Positions 54,714 to 64,000 of a DNA stretch of 64,000 nucleotides are shown here, piece after piece. Under the pieces are notes generated by a model, which made no database searches, had not been told where the DNA came from, and saw only the letters and a list, made by a program, of their open reading frames with translations. A program made the translations under genes and the position numbers. Every line of letters starts with the position of its first letter. The stretch's first letter is position 1. Origin of the DNA: Burkholderiaceae bacterium (GTDB lineage Bacteria > Pseudomonadota > Gammaproteobacteria > Burkholderiales > Burkholderiaceae_E); assembly GCA_023954045.1 (NCBI GenBank), contig JAMLIR010000013.1:1-64000 (forward strand), written 5' to 3'.

Positions 54714-55145
54714 TCAGGCCACCGAGCCGCCGGCGGCCTCGATCGCCGCCTTGGCGCCCTTGGTCGCGCCGACGCCCTTCAGGTTCACCGCGCGGGTGAG
54801 CGCGCCCGACAGGATCACCTTCGCACCCAGCGCGAGTTGCGGCACCACGCCGGCGGCCTTGAGCGCCAGCAGGTCGACTTCGCTGCCTTCGAGGCGCTCG
54901 AGGTCGGACAGCCGCACTTCGGCCGTGTCGCCGGCGCTCATCGACTTGAAGCCGCGCTTGGGCAGGCGGCGCTGCAGCGGCATCTGGCCGCCCTCGAAGC
55001 CGACCTTGTGGAAGCCGCCCGAACGCGACTTCTGGCCCTTGTGCCCGCGGCCGGCGGTCTTGCCCAGGCCCGAGCCGATGCCGCGGCCCACGCGCTTGCG
55101 CGCGTGCGTGCTGCCTGCGGCGGGTTTCAGTTCGTTCAGTTTCAT
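54714..55145 (-). CDS. rplO: 50S ribosomal protein L15
   Basis: A late-assembling 23S-binding protein. The 143 residues start [26 protein letters not shown] and keep the Gly/Arg-rich N-terminal extension ([13 protein letters not shown]). rpmD ends 1 bp upstream, so the two genes are almost fused and probably translationally coupled. Confidence 0.97.
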   Translation of the reverse strand: MKLNELKPAAGSTHARKRVGRGIGSGLGKTAGRGHKGQKSRSGGFHKVGFEGGQMPLQRRLPKRGFKSMSAGDTAEVRLSDLERLEGSEVDLLALKAAGVVPQLALGAKVILSGALTRAVNLKGVGATKGAKAAIEAAGGSVA

Positions 55146-55146
55146 C

Positions 55147-55326
55147 TCACTGCACCCTGACCAGGTACGACACCTTGTTGATCATGCCGCGCACCGCGGG
55201 CGTGTCTTCCAGCTCGCGCGTCTGGTTGAGCTTCTTCAGGCCCAGGCCCAGCACGGTCGCCCGGTGCGTGCCGCGCGTCCCGTTCGGGCTCTTGACCAGG
55301 GTCACCTTCAGCGTCTTCTTGCTCAT
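55147..55326 (-). CDS. rpmD: 50S ribosomal protein L30
   Basis: 59 residues from [16 protein letters not shown], with the family core [28 protein letters not shown] (seen at about 20-47) and the end VSYLVRVQ. An upstream in-frame ATG adds only three residues (MENT) and is less likely. Confidence 0.95.
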   Translation of the reverse strand: MSKKTLKVTLVKSPNGTRGTHRATVLGLGLKKLNQTRELEDTPAVRGMINKVSYLVRVQ

Positions 55327-55352
55327 CGTGTTCTCCATGCGCCGGCGCGCCC

Positions 55353-55880
55353 TCAGCCGAGGATCTCCTCGACCGACTTGCCGCGCTTGGCCGCGATCTC
55401 GGCCGGCGTGTTCAGGTTGCGCAGCGCGTCGAGCGTCGCGCGAACCATGTTGTACGGGTTCGACGAACCGTGGCTCTTGGCGACGACGTTGGTCACGCCC
55501 ATCACCTCGAAGATCGCGCGCATCGGGCCGCCCGCGATGATCCCGGTGCCGTCGGGCGCCGGCTTGAGCATCACGACCGACGCGCCGTGGCGCCCCATTA
55601 CCTGGTGGTGCAGCGTGCCGCCGCGCAGCGGGATCTTGACCAGCTTGCGCCGCGCCTCGTCCATCGCCTTCTGCACGGCGACCGGCACCTCGCGGGACTT
55701 GCCCTTGCCCATGCCGATGCGGCCGTCCCCGTCGCCGACGACGGTCAGCGCCGCGAAGCCCAGGATGCGGCCGCCCTTGACGACCTTGGTGACGCGGTTG
55801 ACCGCGATCATCTTCTCGCGCAGGCCGTCGTCGCGTTCCTCGGCGGTCTTGCCGGCGACTTTCGCTTGAATCTTTGCCAT
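55353..55880 (-). CDS. rpsE: 30S ribosomal protein S5
   Basis: S5 affects decoding accuracy and mRNA helicase activity of the ribosome. The 175 residues include the double-stranded RNA-binding-like N domain ([19 protein letters not shown]) and the helix [15 protein letters not shown]. The loop read by spectinomycin ([12 protein letters not shown]) appears wild type. It lies 18 bp after rplR. Confidence 0.97.
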   Translation of the reverse strand: MAKIQAKVAGKTAEERDDGLREKMIAVNRVTKVVKGGRILGFAALTVVGDGDGRIGMGKGKSREVPVAVQKAMDEARRKLVKIPLRGGTLHHQVMGRHGASVVMLKPAPDGTGIIAGGPMRAIFEVMGVTNVVAKSHGSSNPYNMVRATLDALRNLNTPAEIAAKRGKSVEEILG

Positions 55881-55898
55881 GTTCGAATCCGTGTCCGC

Positions 55899-56264
55899 TT
55901 AGAACTTCAGGCCCGCTTCACGGGCCGCCTCGGCGAGCGCCTTGACACGCCCGTGGAAGCGGTAGCCGCTGCGGTCGAAGGCGACGCTGTCGATGCCCGC
56001 GGCGAGCGCCTTCTCGGCGATCCGCTTGCCCACCAGCGCCGCGGCGTCGACGTTGCCGCCGCGGCCCTGCTTGCCCGCGAGCTGCGTGCGCACGTCCTGC
56101 TCGACGGTCGACGCCGACACGAGCACTTTCTCGCCGGCCGCATCGAGGATGCTGGCGTAGATGTGCAGGTTGGTGCGGTGCACGGTCAGCCGCCGGACCC
56201 GCAGTTCGCGGATCTTCAGCCGGGTCTGGCGGGCACGGCGCAGACGGGATTGGTTCTTGTCCAT
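55899..56264 (-). CDS. rplR: 50S ribosomal protein L18
   Basis: A 5S rRNA-binding protein. The 121 residues begin [20 protein letters not shown]. The core [27 protein letters not shown] and the end [17 protein letters not shown] match the family. It lies 30 bp after rplF. Confidence 0.97.
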   Translation of the reverse strand: MDKNQSRLRRARQTRLKIRELRVRRLTVHRTNLHIYASILDAAGEKVLVSASTVEQDVRTQLAGKQGRGGNVDAAALVGKRIAEKALAAGIDSVAFDRSGYRFHGRVKALAEAAREAGLKF

Positions 56265-56294
56265 CGGTCGATTCCCCGGAAGCAGCCAGTGGGC

Positions 56295-56828
56295 TTACTT
56301 CTTCTTCACTTCCTTCAACGCCACCCGCTCGTCGGCGTAGCGCACGCCCTTGCCCTTGTACGGCTCGGGCTCGCGGAACGCGCGGATCTCGGCGGCGACC
56401 TGGCCGACGACCTGCTTGTCGGCGCCCTTGATCACGATGTCGGTCTGCGTCGGCGTCTCGGCCTTCACGCCGCCGGGCAGCTTGTAGACCACCGGGTGCG
56501 AGAAGCCCAGGGACAGGTTCAGGCTCGCGCCCTGCGCCTGCGCCCTGTAGCCGGTGCCGACCAGCTGCAGCTTCTTCTCGAAGCCCTTCGAGACGCCGTG
56601 CACCATGTTCGCGACGATCGCGCGGTAGGTGCCGCTCATCGCGTTCGCCTCGCGGCTCTCGTCGGCCGGCGGAAACGCGAGCTGCGCGCCGTCGCGGGCG
56701 ATTCGCACCAGCGGGTCGACGCGCTGCGTCAGCGTGCCCAGCGGACCCTTGACGGTGATCGCGCCGTCGGTGAGCGTCACCTCGACGCCCGCCGGCACGG
56801 AGACCGGGTTCTTGCCTACTCGGGACAT
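56295..56828 (-). CDS. rplF: 50S ribosomal protein L6
   Basis: L6 lies near the sarcin-ricin loop. The 177 residues have two similar domains, [17 protein letters not shown] at the start and the C-terminal [21 protein letters not shown], the family signature. It lies 11 bp after rpsH. Confidence 0.97.
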   Translation of the reverse strand: MSRVGKNPVSVPAGVEVTLTDGAITVKGPLGTLTQRVDPLVRIARDGAQLAFPPADESREANAMSGTYRAIVANMVHGVSKGFEKKLQLVGTGYRAQAQGASLNLSLGFSHPVVYKLPGGVKAETPTQTDIVIKGADKQVVGQVAAEIRAFREPEPYKGKGVRYADERVALKEVKKK

Positions 56829-56839
56829 CTCGACCTCCG

Positions 56840-57235
56840 TCAGGCCACGTAGCCGATGACTTCGCCGCCCACGCCGCTTGCGCGCGCGCGACGGTCGGTC
56901 ATCACGCCCTTGGGCGTGGTCACGATCGCCACGCCGAGGCCGTTCATCACCTGCGGCAGCGCGTCGCGGCCGCGATAGACGCGCAGGCCCGGACGCGAGA
57001 CGCGCTCGAGGCGCTCGATGACCGGGCGGCCCGCGTAGTACTTCAGCTGCACCTCGAGCTCGTGCATCGCGCCTTCGCCCTTGACCGCGAAGCCGTCGAT
57101 GTAGCCCTCGTCCTTCAGCACCTGCGCAATCGCCACTTTCAGCTTGGACGACGGCATTGACACCGATTCTTTTTCGACGCGCTGCGCGTTGCGGATGCGC
57201 GTGAACATGTCGGCGACCGGATCGCTCATGCTCAT
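56840..57235 (-). CDS. rpsH: 30S ribosomal protein S8
   Basis: A 16S-binding protein; in E. coli it represses the spc operon by binding near rplE. The 131 residues start [20 protein letters not shown] and end with [20 protein letters not shown] (at about 85-104) and [18 protein letters not shown]. It lies 14 bp after rpsN. Confidence 0.97.
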   Translation of the reverse strand: MSMSDPVADMFTRIRNAQRVEKESVSMPSSKLKVAIAQVLKDEGYIDGFAVKGEGAMHELEVQLKYYAGRPVIERLERVSRPGLRVYRGRDALPQVMNGLGVAIVTTPKGVMTDRRARASGVGGEVIGYVA

Positions 57236-57249
57236 GATGGATTCCTTGT

Positions 57250-57555
57250 TTACCAGCTCGCCTTGGTCAGGCCCGGGACTTCGCCGCGCATCGCGATCTC
57301 GCGAAGCTTGTTGCGGCCGAGGCCGAACTTGCGGAAGGTGCCGCGGGGACGGCCCGTGATCTCGCAGCGCTTGCGCAGCCGGGTGGGGCTGGAATCGCGC
57401 GGCAGCGCCTGCAGCTTCAGGCGCGCCTGGTAGCGCTCCTCTTCGCTGAGCGACTGGTCTTCGATGATCGCCTGGAGCGCCTTGCGCTTGGCGGCGAACT
57501 TGCGGACCGTCGCCTGGCGCTTCAGGTCGCGGTTGATCATGGCGAGTTTGGCCAC
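57250..57555 (-). CDS. rpsN: 30S ribosomal protein S14 (zinc-free form)
   Basis: The 101-residue long form from [20 protein letters not shown] to the conserved [16 protein letters not shown] and end PGLTKASW. The CxxC pairs of the short zinc form are absent, so S14 is C- while L36 is C+. It lies 17 bp after rplE. Confidence 0.97.
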   Translation of the reverse strand: MAKLAMINRDLKRQATVRKFAAKRKALQAIIEDQSLSEEERYQARLKLQALPRDSSPTRLRKRCEITGRPRGTFRKFGLGRNKLREIAMRGEVPGLTKASW

Positions 57556-57572
57556 TTTTGTGCTTCCTCGAT

Positions 57573-58112
57573 TCAGTTGCGGAACGGGAACTTGAAGGCC
57601 GCCAGCAGCGCCTTCGCTTCCTCGTCGTTCTTCGCGGTGGTCGTGATGCTGATGTTCAGCCCGCGCAGCGCGTCGACCTTGTCGTACTCGATCTCGGGGA
57701 AGATGATCTGTTCCTTGACCCCGACGTTGTAGTTCCCCCGGCCGTCGAACGCCTTGCCCGAGACGCCGCGGAAGTCGCGCACGCGCGGCAGCGCGACCGT
57801 CACCAGCCGGTCGAGGAACTCGAACATGCGCTCGCCGCGCAGCGTGACCATGCAGCCGATCGGATAGCCGGCGCGGATCTTGAAGCCGGCGATCGCCTTC
57901 TTCGCCTTGGTCGTCACGACCTTCTGGCCGGCGATCTTCGTCAGGTCGGCCGACGCGTTGTCGAGGACCTTCTTGTCCGCCACCGCCTCGGAGACGCCCA
58001 TGTTCAGCGTGATCTTGGTGATGCGCGGCACCTCCATCACCGACTTGTAGCCGAACTGCTTCATCAGGTCGGGTACGACCTTCTCGCGGTAGTGCTGTTG
58101 CAGGCGAGCCAT
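57573..58112 (-). CDS. rplE: 50S ribosomal protein L5
   Basis: A 5S rRNA-binding protein contacting P-site tRNA. The 179 residues begin [16 protein letters not shown]. Conserved stretches include [42 protein letters not shown] (about 84-108) and [21 protein letters not shown]. It lies 9 bp after rplX. Confidence 0.97.
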   Translation of the reverse strand: MARLQQHYREKVVPDLMKQFGYKSVMEVPRITKITLNMGVSEAVADKKVLDNASADLTKIAGQKVVTTKAKKAIAGFKIRAGYPIGCMVTLRGERMFEFLDRLVTVALPRVRDFRGVSGKAFDGRGNYNVGVKEQIIFPEIEYDKVDALRGLNISITTTAKNDEEAKALLAAFKFPFRN

Positions 58113-58121
58113 ATGTGTTCC

Positions 58122-58439
58122 CTATGCGTTGACCATCTCGCCGTTGGACTTGAAGACGCGCACCTTGCGCCCGTCCTCGAGCGTCCTGACGCCGACGCGG
58201 TCGCCCTTGCCGGTGGCCGGGTTGAACAGCATCACGTTCGACTGGTCGATCGGCATCGACTTGTCGACGATCCCGCCGGTCTGGCCCTTCATCGGGTTGG
58301 GCCGCACGTGCTTCTTCACGACGTTGATGCCCTCGACCACGAGGTGCGTGTCGTCGACCCGGCGCAGCACGGTGCCGCGCTTGCCCTTGTCACGTCCGGC
58401 GATGACGATCACCTCATCGCCCTTGCGGATCCTGCGCAT
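58122..58439 (-). CDS. rplX: 50S ribosomal protein L24
   Basis: An assembly-initiator protein with a KOW motif ([22 protein letters not shown], about 4-26). 105 residues. Its ATG shares one base with the rplN stop (TGATG), which implies translational coupling. Confidence 0.97.
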   Translation of the reverse strand: MRRIRKGDEVIVIAGRDKGKRGTVLRRVDDTHLVVEGINVVKKHVRPNPMKGQTGGIVDKSMPIDQSNVMLFNPATGKGDRVGVRTLEDGRKVRVFKSNGEMVNA

Positions 58440-58807
58440 CAGATCACCTCCGGTGCGAGCGACACGATCTTCATGAAGCGCTCGGTGCGCAGTTCGCGCG
58501 TCACCGGCCCGAAGATGCGCGTGCCGATCGGCTCGAGCTTGGCGTTGAGCAGCACGGCGGCGTTGCCGTCGAAGCGGATCAGCGAGCCGTCCTGGCGCCG
58601 CACGCCCTTGGCCGTGCGCACGACGACCGCGTTGTAGATCTCGCCCTTCTTGACGCGGCCGCGCGGCTGCGCCTCCTTGACCGAGACCTTGATGACGTCG
58701 CCGATGCCCGCATAGCGGCGCTTCGAGCCGCCGAGCACCTTGATACACATGACTGAGCGCGCGCCGGTGTTGTCGGCGACGTCCAGCGTCGATTGCATCT
58801 GAATCAT
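58439..58807 (-). CDS. rplN: 50S ribosomal protein L14
   Basis: L14 forms an inter-subunit bridge. The 122 residues begin [21 protein letters not shown], with [24 protein letters not shown] and the end [13 protein letters not shown]. It is the first gene after a 220-bp promoter-bearing gap, the expected start of the spc operon. Confidence 0.97.
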   Translation of the reverse strand: MIQMQSTLDVADNTGARSVMCIKVLGGSKRRYAGIGDVIKVSVKEAQPRGRVKKGEIYNAVVVRTAKGVRRQDGSLIRFDGNAAVLLNAKLEPIGTRIFGPVTRELRTERFMKIVSLAPEVI

Positions 58808-58919
58808 TTGTCTGCCCCAACTTGATCCGCCGCCTGCCCGGGGGCCGGCTCGCGGTCAGTCTTGGTCCCGTGGTTTGGGTGATCCGGTGGCGAATCCTGC
58901 TTGCCGACCAGAGCCGAAC

Positions 58920-58948
58920 ATTATTGCACGCGCACGACGGTTCTGCAA
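58920..58948 (-). promoter_or_regulatory. internal promoter before rplN (spc-type)
   Basis: On the - strand, TTGCAG, a 17-bp spacer and AATAAT (5 of 6) in the 220-bp gap between rpsQ and rplN. The predicted start is near 58913, about 106 nt before the rplN ATG. E. coli has its spc promoter at the same gene boundary. Closer to rpsQ the gap contains a GC hairpin (GCCGCCG/CGGCGGC) without a T-run. The rest shows nothing recognisable. Confidence 0.6.
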
Positions 58949-59027
58949 GCCTCGTTCCGGTCGTGCGCGCCCGGAACGGGCCGGCCCCCGCCGACGCGGG
59001 CGGCCGCCGCCGGATCGGCGCGGCGGC

Positions 59028-59318
59028 TCAGGCCGCCGCCGGCGTCACCAGCTTCGTGACCTTCCAGGCCTTGGTCCGCGAGATCGGGCGGCACTCCTGG
59101 ATCTCGACGAGGTCGCCCTCGTTGTACGGGGTCTCCGCGTGGGCGTGGTACCTGGTGCTCTGGACGATGTACTTGCCGTACACCGGGTGCTTGACCCGGC
59201 GCTCGACCAGGACGGTGACCGTCTTCTGCATCTTGTTGCTGACCACGCGCCCGACCAGCGTGCGCTTGAGCGCGGGTTTGGTGGCGGCGGTGGCCGCCGT
59301 CGCTTGCGTCGTCGTCAT
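59028..59318 (-). CDS. rpsQ: 30S ribosomal protein S17
   Basis: A 16S-binding OB-fold protein. The 96 residues carry a Thr/Ala-rich N-terminal extension of about 15 residues before [21 protein letters not shown]; the core ends near KLVTPAAA. The start overlaps the rpmC stop by 4 bp. Last gene of the S10-type group before the internal promoter. Confidence 0.96.
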   Translation of the reverse strand: MTTTQATAATAATKPALKRTLVGRVVSNKMQKTVTVLVERRVKHPVYGKYIVQSTRYHAHAETPYNEGDLVEIQECRPISRTKAWKVTKLVTPAAA

Positions 59319-59509
59319 TTGGCGGCCGCCTTCTCGTTCATCACCGTGCGCACGCGCGCGATGTCGCGCCGCGTCTTGCCCAGCTGGCTGGTGTTGTTCA
59401 GTTGCTGCGTGGCGATCTGCATGCGCAGCGAGAAGTGCGCCTTGAGCAGCTCGTCGAGTTCCTTCTTGAGCGCCGCGGGATCCTTGGCGCGCAGCTCTTT
59501 CGCTTTCAT
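59315..59509 (-). CDS. rpmC: 50S ribosomal protein L29
   Basis: A 64-residue two-helix protein near the tunnel exit: [18 protein letters not shown] ... [21 protein letters not shown]. It overlaps rpsQ by 4 bp and follows rplP by 29 bp. Confidence 0.96.
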   Translation of the reverse strand: MKAKELRAKDPAALKKELDELLKAHFSLRMQIATQQLNNTSQLGKTRRDIARVRTVMNEKAAAK

Positions 59510-59538
59510 GTTCGTGCCCTTGTCGTCGCCGGCAGCGC

Positions 59539-59955
59539 TCAGGCGCCGACCATGCGGGAGACGAAGACGGTGGCGATCGGCAGCTTGGCCGCCGCGAGCG
59601 CGAACGCCTCGCGGGCCAGCGTCTCGTTCACGCCGTCCATTTCGTAGAGGACCTTGCCCGGCTGGATCTCGGCCACGTAGTACTCGGGATTGCCCTTGCC
59701 GTTGCCCATGCGGACTTCGGCGGGCTTCTTCGAGACCGGCTTGTCGGGGAAGATGCGGATCCAGACCCGGCCGCCGCGCTTGATGTGGCGCGTCATCGCG
59801 CGGCGCGCCGCCTCGATCTGGCGCGCCGTGAGGCGCCCGCGGCCGGTGGCCTTCAGGCCGAAGTCGCCGAACGACACCGAGGTGCCGCGCGTGGCGATGC
59901 CCTTGTTCCGGCCCTTCTGTTCTTTCCTGTACTTACGTCGAGCGGGTTGCAGCAT
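59539..59955 (-). CDS. rplP: 50S ribosomal protein L16
   Basis: L16 organises the A-site tRNA elbow region. The 138 residues begin [19 protein letters not shown]. They include [23 protein letters not shown] (the second Arg cluster carries the hydroxylation-type site in some species) and [22 protein letters not shown]. It lies 9 bp after rpsC. Confidence 0.97.
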   Translation of the reverse strand: MLQPARRKYRKEQKGRNKGIATRGTSVSFGDFGLKATGRGRLTARQIEAARRAMTRHIKRGGRVWIRIFPDKPVSKKPAEVRMGNGKGNPEYYVAEIQPGKVLYEMDGVNETLAREAFALAAAKLPIATVFVSRMVGA

Positions 59956-59964
59956 CGCTCACTC

Positions 59965-60831
<867 letters not shown>

Positions 60832-60850
60832 GTCGTTCCTTCCGAGTCCC

Positions 60851-61183
60851 TTACTTGTCGCCGACGGTTACGAAGATGTGGCAGGTCTGCTTCTCGATCT
60901 TGCAGCCGCGGCCCTTCGCGCGCGCGTGGAAGCGCCGCATCGAGGTGCCCTTCTCGACGTGGATCGTCTTCACCTTCAGCTCGTCGATGTCGGCGCCGTC
61001 GTTGTGCTCGGCGTTGGCGATCGCCGACTCGAGCACCTTCCTGACGATCTTCGACGCCTTCTTCGGCGAGAAGGCGAGGATGTTCAGCGCCTGCTCGACC
61101 GGCTTGCCGCGCACCATGTCAGCGACCAGCCGCCCCTTCTGGGCCGACAGGTGCACTCCGCGCAGGATGGCCTGGGTTTCCAT
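60851..61183 (-). CDS. rplV: 50S ribosomal protein L22
   Basis: L22 extends a beta hairpin into the peptide tunnel. The 110 residues start [22 protein letters not shown]. The hairpin is near 80-100 ([22 protein letters not shown]). The macrolide-associated hairpin tip shows no obvious deletion or duplication. It lies 12 bp after rpsS. Confidence 0.97.
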   Translation of the reverse strand: METQAILRGVHLSAQKGRLVADMVRGKPVEQALNILAFSPKKASKIVRKVLESAIANAEHNDGADIDELKVKTIHVEKGTSMRRFHARAKGRGCKIEKQTCHIFVTVGDK

Positions 61184-61195
61184 GTCTCGTTCCCC

Positions 61196-61477
61196 CTAGC
61201 GCTTCACCGGCGACTTCTTGTCGGCCGCGTGACCCTTGAACGTGCGGGTCAGGGCGAACTCGCCGAGCTTGTGGCCGACCATGTTCTCGTTGATGAACAC
61301 CGGTACGTGCTGCTTGCCGTTGTGCACGGCGATCGTCAGCCCGATGAACTCGGGGACGACCGTCGAGCGCCGCGACCAGGTACGGATCGGCTTCTTGTCC
61401 TTGGTGGCCAGCGCGACATCGACCTTGTGCATCAGGTGGGCGTCGACGAACGGCCCTTTCTTGACTGAACGTGCCAT
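61196..61477 (-). CDS. rpsS: 30S ribosomal protein S19
   Basis: S19 sits in the 30S head with S13. The 93 residues begin [19 protein letters not shown] and contain [30 protein letters not shown] (about 31-60) and [21 protein letters not shown]. It lies 21 bp after rplB. Confidence 0.97.
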   Translation of the reverse strand: MARSVKKGPFVDAHLMHKVDVALATKDKKPIRTWSRRSTVVPEFIGLTIAVHNGKQHVPVFINENMVGHKLGEFALTRTFKGHAADKKSPVKR

Positions 61478-61498
61478 ATCTAACTCGTCACTCGCCTG

Positions 61499-62317
61499 TT
61501 ACTTGCGGCCGCGGCGCTGCACGATCATCGTGTCGGTGCGCTTGTTGCGGCGGGTCTTGAAGCCCTTGGTCGGGGTGCCCCACGGCGAGACCGGGTGGCC
61601 ACCGCCGTTGGAACGCCCGCCGTGCGGGTGGTCGACGGGGTTCATGCAGATGCCGCGAACCGTCGGCCGGATGCCGCGCCAGCGGTTGGCGCCGGCCTTG
61701 CCGATCGTGCGCAGGCTGTGCTCTTCGTTGCCCACCTCGCCGATCGTGGCGCGGCACTCGATGTGCACCTTGCGGATCTCGCCCGAGCGCAGCCGCAGCT
61801 GCGCGTACGCGCCCTCGCGCGCCAGCAGCCGTACCGAGGTGCCCGCCGAGCGCGCGAGCTGCGCGCCCTTGCCCGGCAGCATCTCGATGCAGTGGATCGA
61901 AGAGCCCACCGGGATGTTGCGGATCGGCAGTGCGTTGCCCGCACGGATCGGCGCCTCGGCGCCGCTCATCAGCACCGTGCCCGGCGTGACGCCGCGCGGC
62001 GCCAGGATGTAGCGACGCTCGCCGTCGGCGTAGCACAGCAGCGCGAGGTGCGCGCTGCGGTTCGGGTCGTACTCGAGGCGCTCGACCTTCGCCGGGACCC
62101 CGTCCTTGTTGCGGCGGAAATCGACGATGCGGTAGTGCGCCTTGTGCCCGCCGCCCTTGTGGCGCGTCGTGATGTGGCCCAGGTTGTTGCGCCCGGAGCC
62201 GCGCTTCCTCGATTCGGTCAGCGCGTCGACCGGGCCGCCCTTGTGCAGGCCCGGCGTCACGATCTTCACCATCGCGCGACGACCCGGCGAAGTCGGTTTC
62301 GTCTTGACGACCGGCAT
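61499..62317 (-). CDS. rplB: 50S ribosomal protein L2
   Basis: L2 is needed for subunit association and peptidyl transfer. The 272 residues contain the RNA-binding core and the hallmark NPVDHPHGG (near 225-233) with the functionally important histidine, then [17 protein letters not shown]. Its ATG directly abuts the rplW stop (no gap). Confidence 0.98.
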   Translation of the reverse strand: MPVVKTKPTSPGRRAMVKIVTPGLHKGGPVDALTESRKRGSGRNNLGHITTRHKGGGHKAHYRIVDFRRNKDGVPAKVERLEYDPNRSAHLALLCYADGERRYILAPRGVTPGTVLMSGAEAPIRAGNALPIRNIPVGSSIHCIEMLPGKGAQLARSAGTSVRLLAREGAYAQLRLRSGEIRKVHIECRATIGEVGNEEHSLRTIGKAGANRWRGIRPTVRGICMNPVDHPHGGRSNGGGHPVSPWGTPTKGFKTRRNKRTDTMIVQRRGRK

Positions 62318-62614
62318 TTAGATTGCCTCCGCGAAGTTGATTTCCTGGCCCGGCTTCAGGCTCACGTAGGCCTTGCGCACGTTGCGCCGCCGGCCGGTGT
62401 AGCGGCCGAAGCGCTTCTGCTTGCCTTTCTGGTTCAGCACCTGCACCGACTCGACTTCGACCTTGAACAGCAGCTCGACCGCCGCCCGGATCTCGTCCTT
62501 CGTCGCGTCCTGCAGGACACGGAACGCCACCTGGGCGTTCTTCTCGGCGACCATCGTCGCCTTCTCGGAGACGATGGGCGCGACGAGCACCGTCATCAGA
62601 CGCTCCTGGTTCAT
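62318..62614 (-). CDS. rplW: 50S ribosomal protein L23
   Basis: The docking site for trigger factor and SRP at the tunnel exit. The 98 residues begin [20 protein letters not shown] and include [19 protein letters not shown]. The start overlaps the rplD stop (ATGA). A second in-frame ATG at codon 7 (MTVLVAPIV) is possible. Confidence 0.96.
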   Translation of the reverse strand: MNQERLMTVLVAPIVSEKATMVAEKNAQVAFRVLQDATKDEIRAAVELLFKVEVESVQVLNQKGKQKRFGRYTGRRRNVRKAYVSLKPGQEINFAEAI

Positions 62615-63243
62615 CCCAGCATCTCCTGGACTTTGGCCAGCGCCGGCCTGGTGATCAGCACGTTGCTGAAGTGCACCAGCGACACCGGGTCGGCATAACG
62701 CGGCTCGACGACCATCACGTGCGGCAGGTTGCGCGACGCGAGGTAGAGGTTCTCGTCGAGGTTGTCGGTGATCACGAGCACCGACTTGCCGTTCAGGCCC
62801 ATGCCCAACGCCTTGATCTTGTCGGCGAGCAGTTTGGTCTTCGGGGCCTCGACCGCGAGGTCCTCGATGACGGCGACCCGGTCCTCGCGCGCGAGCTGCG
62901 ACAGGATCGAGCAGACGCCCGCCCGGTACATCTTCCGGTTGACCTTCTGCGAGAAGTTCTCGTCGGGCGAGTTCGGGAAGATCTTGCCGCCGCCGCGCCA
63001 CAGCGGGCTCGAGGTCATGCCGGCGCGCGCGCGGCCGGTGCCCTTCTGGCGGAACGGTTTCTTCGTCGAGTGCTTGACGTCGCCGCGATCCTTCTGGGCG
63101 CGATTCGCGCTGCGGCCGTTCGCCCGGTAGGCGATGACGACCTGGTGGATCAGCGGCTCGTTGAAGTCACGGCCGAAGATCGTGTCCGGCGCCTCGACCT
63201 TCGATGCTGCCTGGCCCTTGGCGTCGAGCAGTTTCAGTTCCAT
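62611..63243 (-). CDS. rplD: 50S ribosomal protein L4
   Basis: L4 projects a loop into the peptide tunnel and, in E. coli, represses the S10 operon. The 210 residues include the extended loop [26 protein letters not shown] (about 61-86) and the C-terminal [19 protein letters not shown]. It lies 18 bp after rplC. Confidence 0.97.
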   Translation of the reverse strand: MELKLLDAKGQAASKVEAPDTIFGRDFNEPLIHQVVIAYRANGRSANRAQKDRGDVKHSTKKPFRQKGTGRARAGMTSSPLWRGGGKIFPNSPDENFSQKVNRKMYRAGVCSILSQLAREDRVAVIEDLAVEAPKTKLLADKIKALGMGLNGKSVLVITDNLDENLYLASRNLPHVMVVEPRYADPVSLVHFSNVLITRPALAKVQEMLG

Positions 63244-63261
63244 TGGCTACGCTCCTCGCGC

Positions 63262-63927
63262 CTATTTCGTCGCGCGCTTGCCGGCGGCGGGCGTGCGCAC
63301 GGCCGGGGTCACGACGACGTTGCCGTTCTTCGACCCGGGAACCGCGCCGCGAACCATCAGCAGGCCGCGCTCGGCGTCGACCCGGGCGATCTCGAGGTTC
63401 TGCACGGTGCTGGCGACGGCGCCCAGGTGCCCCGACATGCGCTTGCCCGGGAAGACCCGGCCCGGGTCCTGCGCCATGCCGATCGAGCCGGGCACGTTGT
63501 GCGAACGCGAGTTGCCGTGCGACGCGCGGCCGGAACCGAAGTTGTGGCGCTTGATCGTGCCGGCGAAGCCCTTGCCGATCGAGGTGCCGTGCACGTCGAC
63601 CTTCTGGCCCGCGGCGAAGATCTCGGCCTTCACGACCGCGCCCGGCTTCAGCTCGCCGAGCGCGTCGGCGGCGACGCGGAACTCGCGCACGATGCTGCCG
63701 GCCTCGACGCCCGCTTTCGCGAAGTGCCCGGCCTGGGGCTTGGTGACGCGGGTGGCGCGGCGCTTGCCGTAGGTCAGCTGCACGGCGCTGTAACCGTCGG
63801 AATCGACGGTCTTGATCTGGGTGACGCGGTTGTCCGACACGTCGAGCACCGTCACCGGGATGGAGTCGCCATCGTCGGTGAAGATGCGCATCATGCCGAC
63901 CTTGCGTCCCACAAGGCCAAGGCTCAT
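63262..63927 (-). CDS. rplC: 50S ribosomal protein L3
   Basis: An early 23S assembly protein. The 221 residues begin [20 protein letters not shown]. They contain the long loop [24 protein letters not shown] (about 128-151) and Gln153, aligned with the glutamine methylated by PrmB in E. coli. The C-terminal 15 residues ([14 protein letters not shown]) are a basic extension. It is the first complete gene of the ribosomal block in this window; rpsJ would lie beyond the right edge. Confidence 0.97.
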   Translation of the reverse strand: MSLGLVGRKVGMMRIFTDDGDSIPVTVLDVSDNRVTQIKTVDSDGYSAVQLTYGKRRATRVTKPQAGHFAKAGVEAGSIVREFRVAADALGELKPGAVVKAEIFAAGQKVDVHGTSIGKGFAGTIKRHNFGSGRASHGNSRSHNVPGSIGMAQDPGRVFPGKRMSGHLGAVASTVQNLEIARVDAERGLLMVRGAVPGSKNGNVVVTPAVRTPAAGKRATK

Positions 63928-63971
63928 TGTTTTCTCCGATCCCGGCTGCGATTGGCCAGGTGTGATGCACC

Positions 63972-63999
63972 GGGCGCCGTTGCTCGGGGCACGGCGCCC
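63972..63999 (-). repeat. hairpin in the leader upstream of rplC
   Basis: A 9-bp perfect inverted repeat (GGGCGCCGT / ACGGCGCCC) with a 10-nt loop, 45 bp upstream of the rplC ATG, at the very edge of the window. No T-run follows, so it is not an intrinsic terminator. The remaining bases (63928-63971) carry only a GGAGAA-like Shine-Dalgarno. Confidence 0.5.
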
Positions 64000-64000
64000 T

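Overview
The window is a gene-dense, very GC-rich (by eye about 70%) piece of bacterial chromosome. Gene content and order point to a betaproteobacterium of the order Burkholderiales: fmdB-DUF502-aspS; uvrA / MFS transporter / ssb; pilMNOPQ-aroKB-dgt-gltBD; mrcA / lptM / lysA; engB next to a dihaem cytochrome c4; and a complete S10-spc-alpha ribosomal block. Family and genus cannot be fixed from this sequence. There are no rRNA or tRNA genes, insertion sequences, prophage genes or CRISPR arrays. Everything looks like stable core chromosome.

Layout. 1-6.3 kb: aspS (cut by the left edge), DUF502 and FmdB proteins, a ThrH-type phosphatase, an orphan PaaK-like adenylate-forming enzyme, ssb and an MFS exporter. 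6.3-11.1 kb: uvrA, converging with and overlapping a two-gene unit, mtnA plus a class II aldolase, which may be a 5'-deoxynucleoside salvage route. 11.2-20.2 kb: one ten-gene cytochrome cbb3 oxidase locus on the + strand (TauE/SafE-like protein, ccoI, ccoS, ccoN, ccoO, ccoQ, ccoP, ccoG, ccoH, small membrane protein), with an FNR/ANR-type box in ideal class II position before ccoN. 20.2-23.3 kb: hslR, a MaoC-type protein, a GST and an amidase. 23.3-37.9 kb: a long - strand series running pilM-N-O-P-Q, aroK, aroB, dgt, gltB, gltD, amidase. 38.2-49.7 kb: mrcA, lptM and lysA; msrPQ; cytochrome c4; engB, hemB and a CorA-like channel; cutA; and a NodIJ-like ABC exporter. 49.7-64 kb: the ribosomal protein / SecY / RpoA block on the - strand from rplC to rplQ, ending in a strong intrinsic terminator. 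It contains an internal promoter before rplN and a structured spacer between rpsK and rpsD.

How the genes work together. The cbb3 locus carries the oxidase subunits and most assembly factors (copper delivery ATPase CcoI, the CcoG and CcoH factors, CcoS), a self-contained micro-aerobic respiration module. pilMNOPQ builds the inner-membrane platform and secretin of a type IV pilus. gltBD makes glutamate and may share a transcript with an amidase. msrPQ repairs oxidised periplasmic methionines using quinone-pool electrons. The ribosomal block carries translation genes plus secY and rpoA.

I see no clear new biological system. The most interesting leads are the mtnA-aldolase pair, the uncharacterised 100-residue membrane protein closing the cbb3 locus, the orphan adenylate-forming enzyme, and several untested RNA or operator-like structures (pilM leader, rpsK-rpsD spacer, cytochrome c4/engB palindrome).
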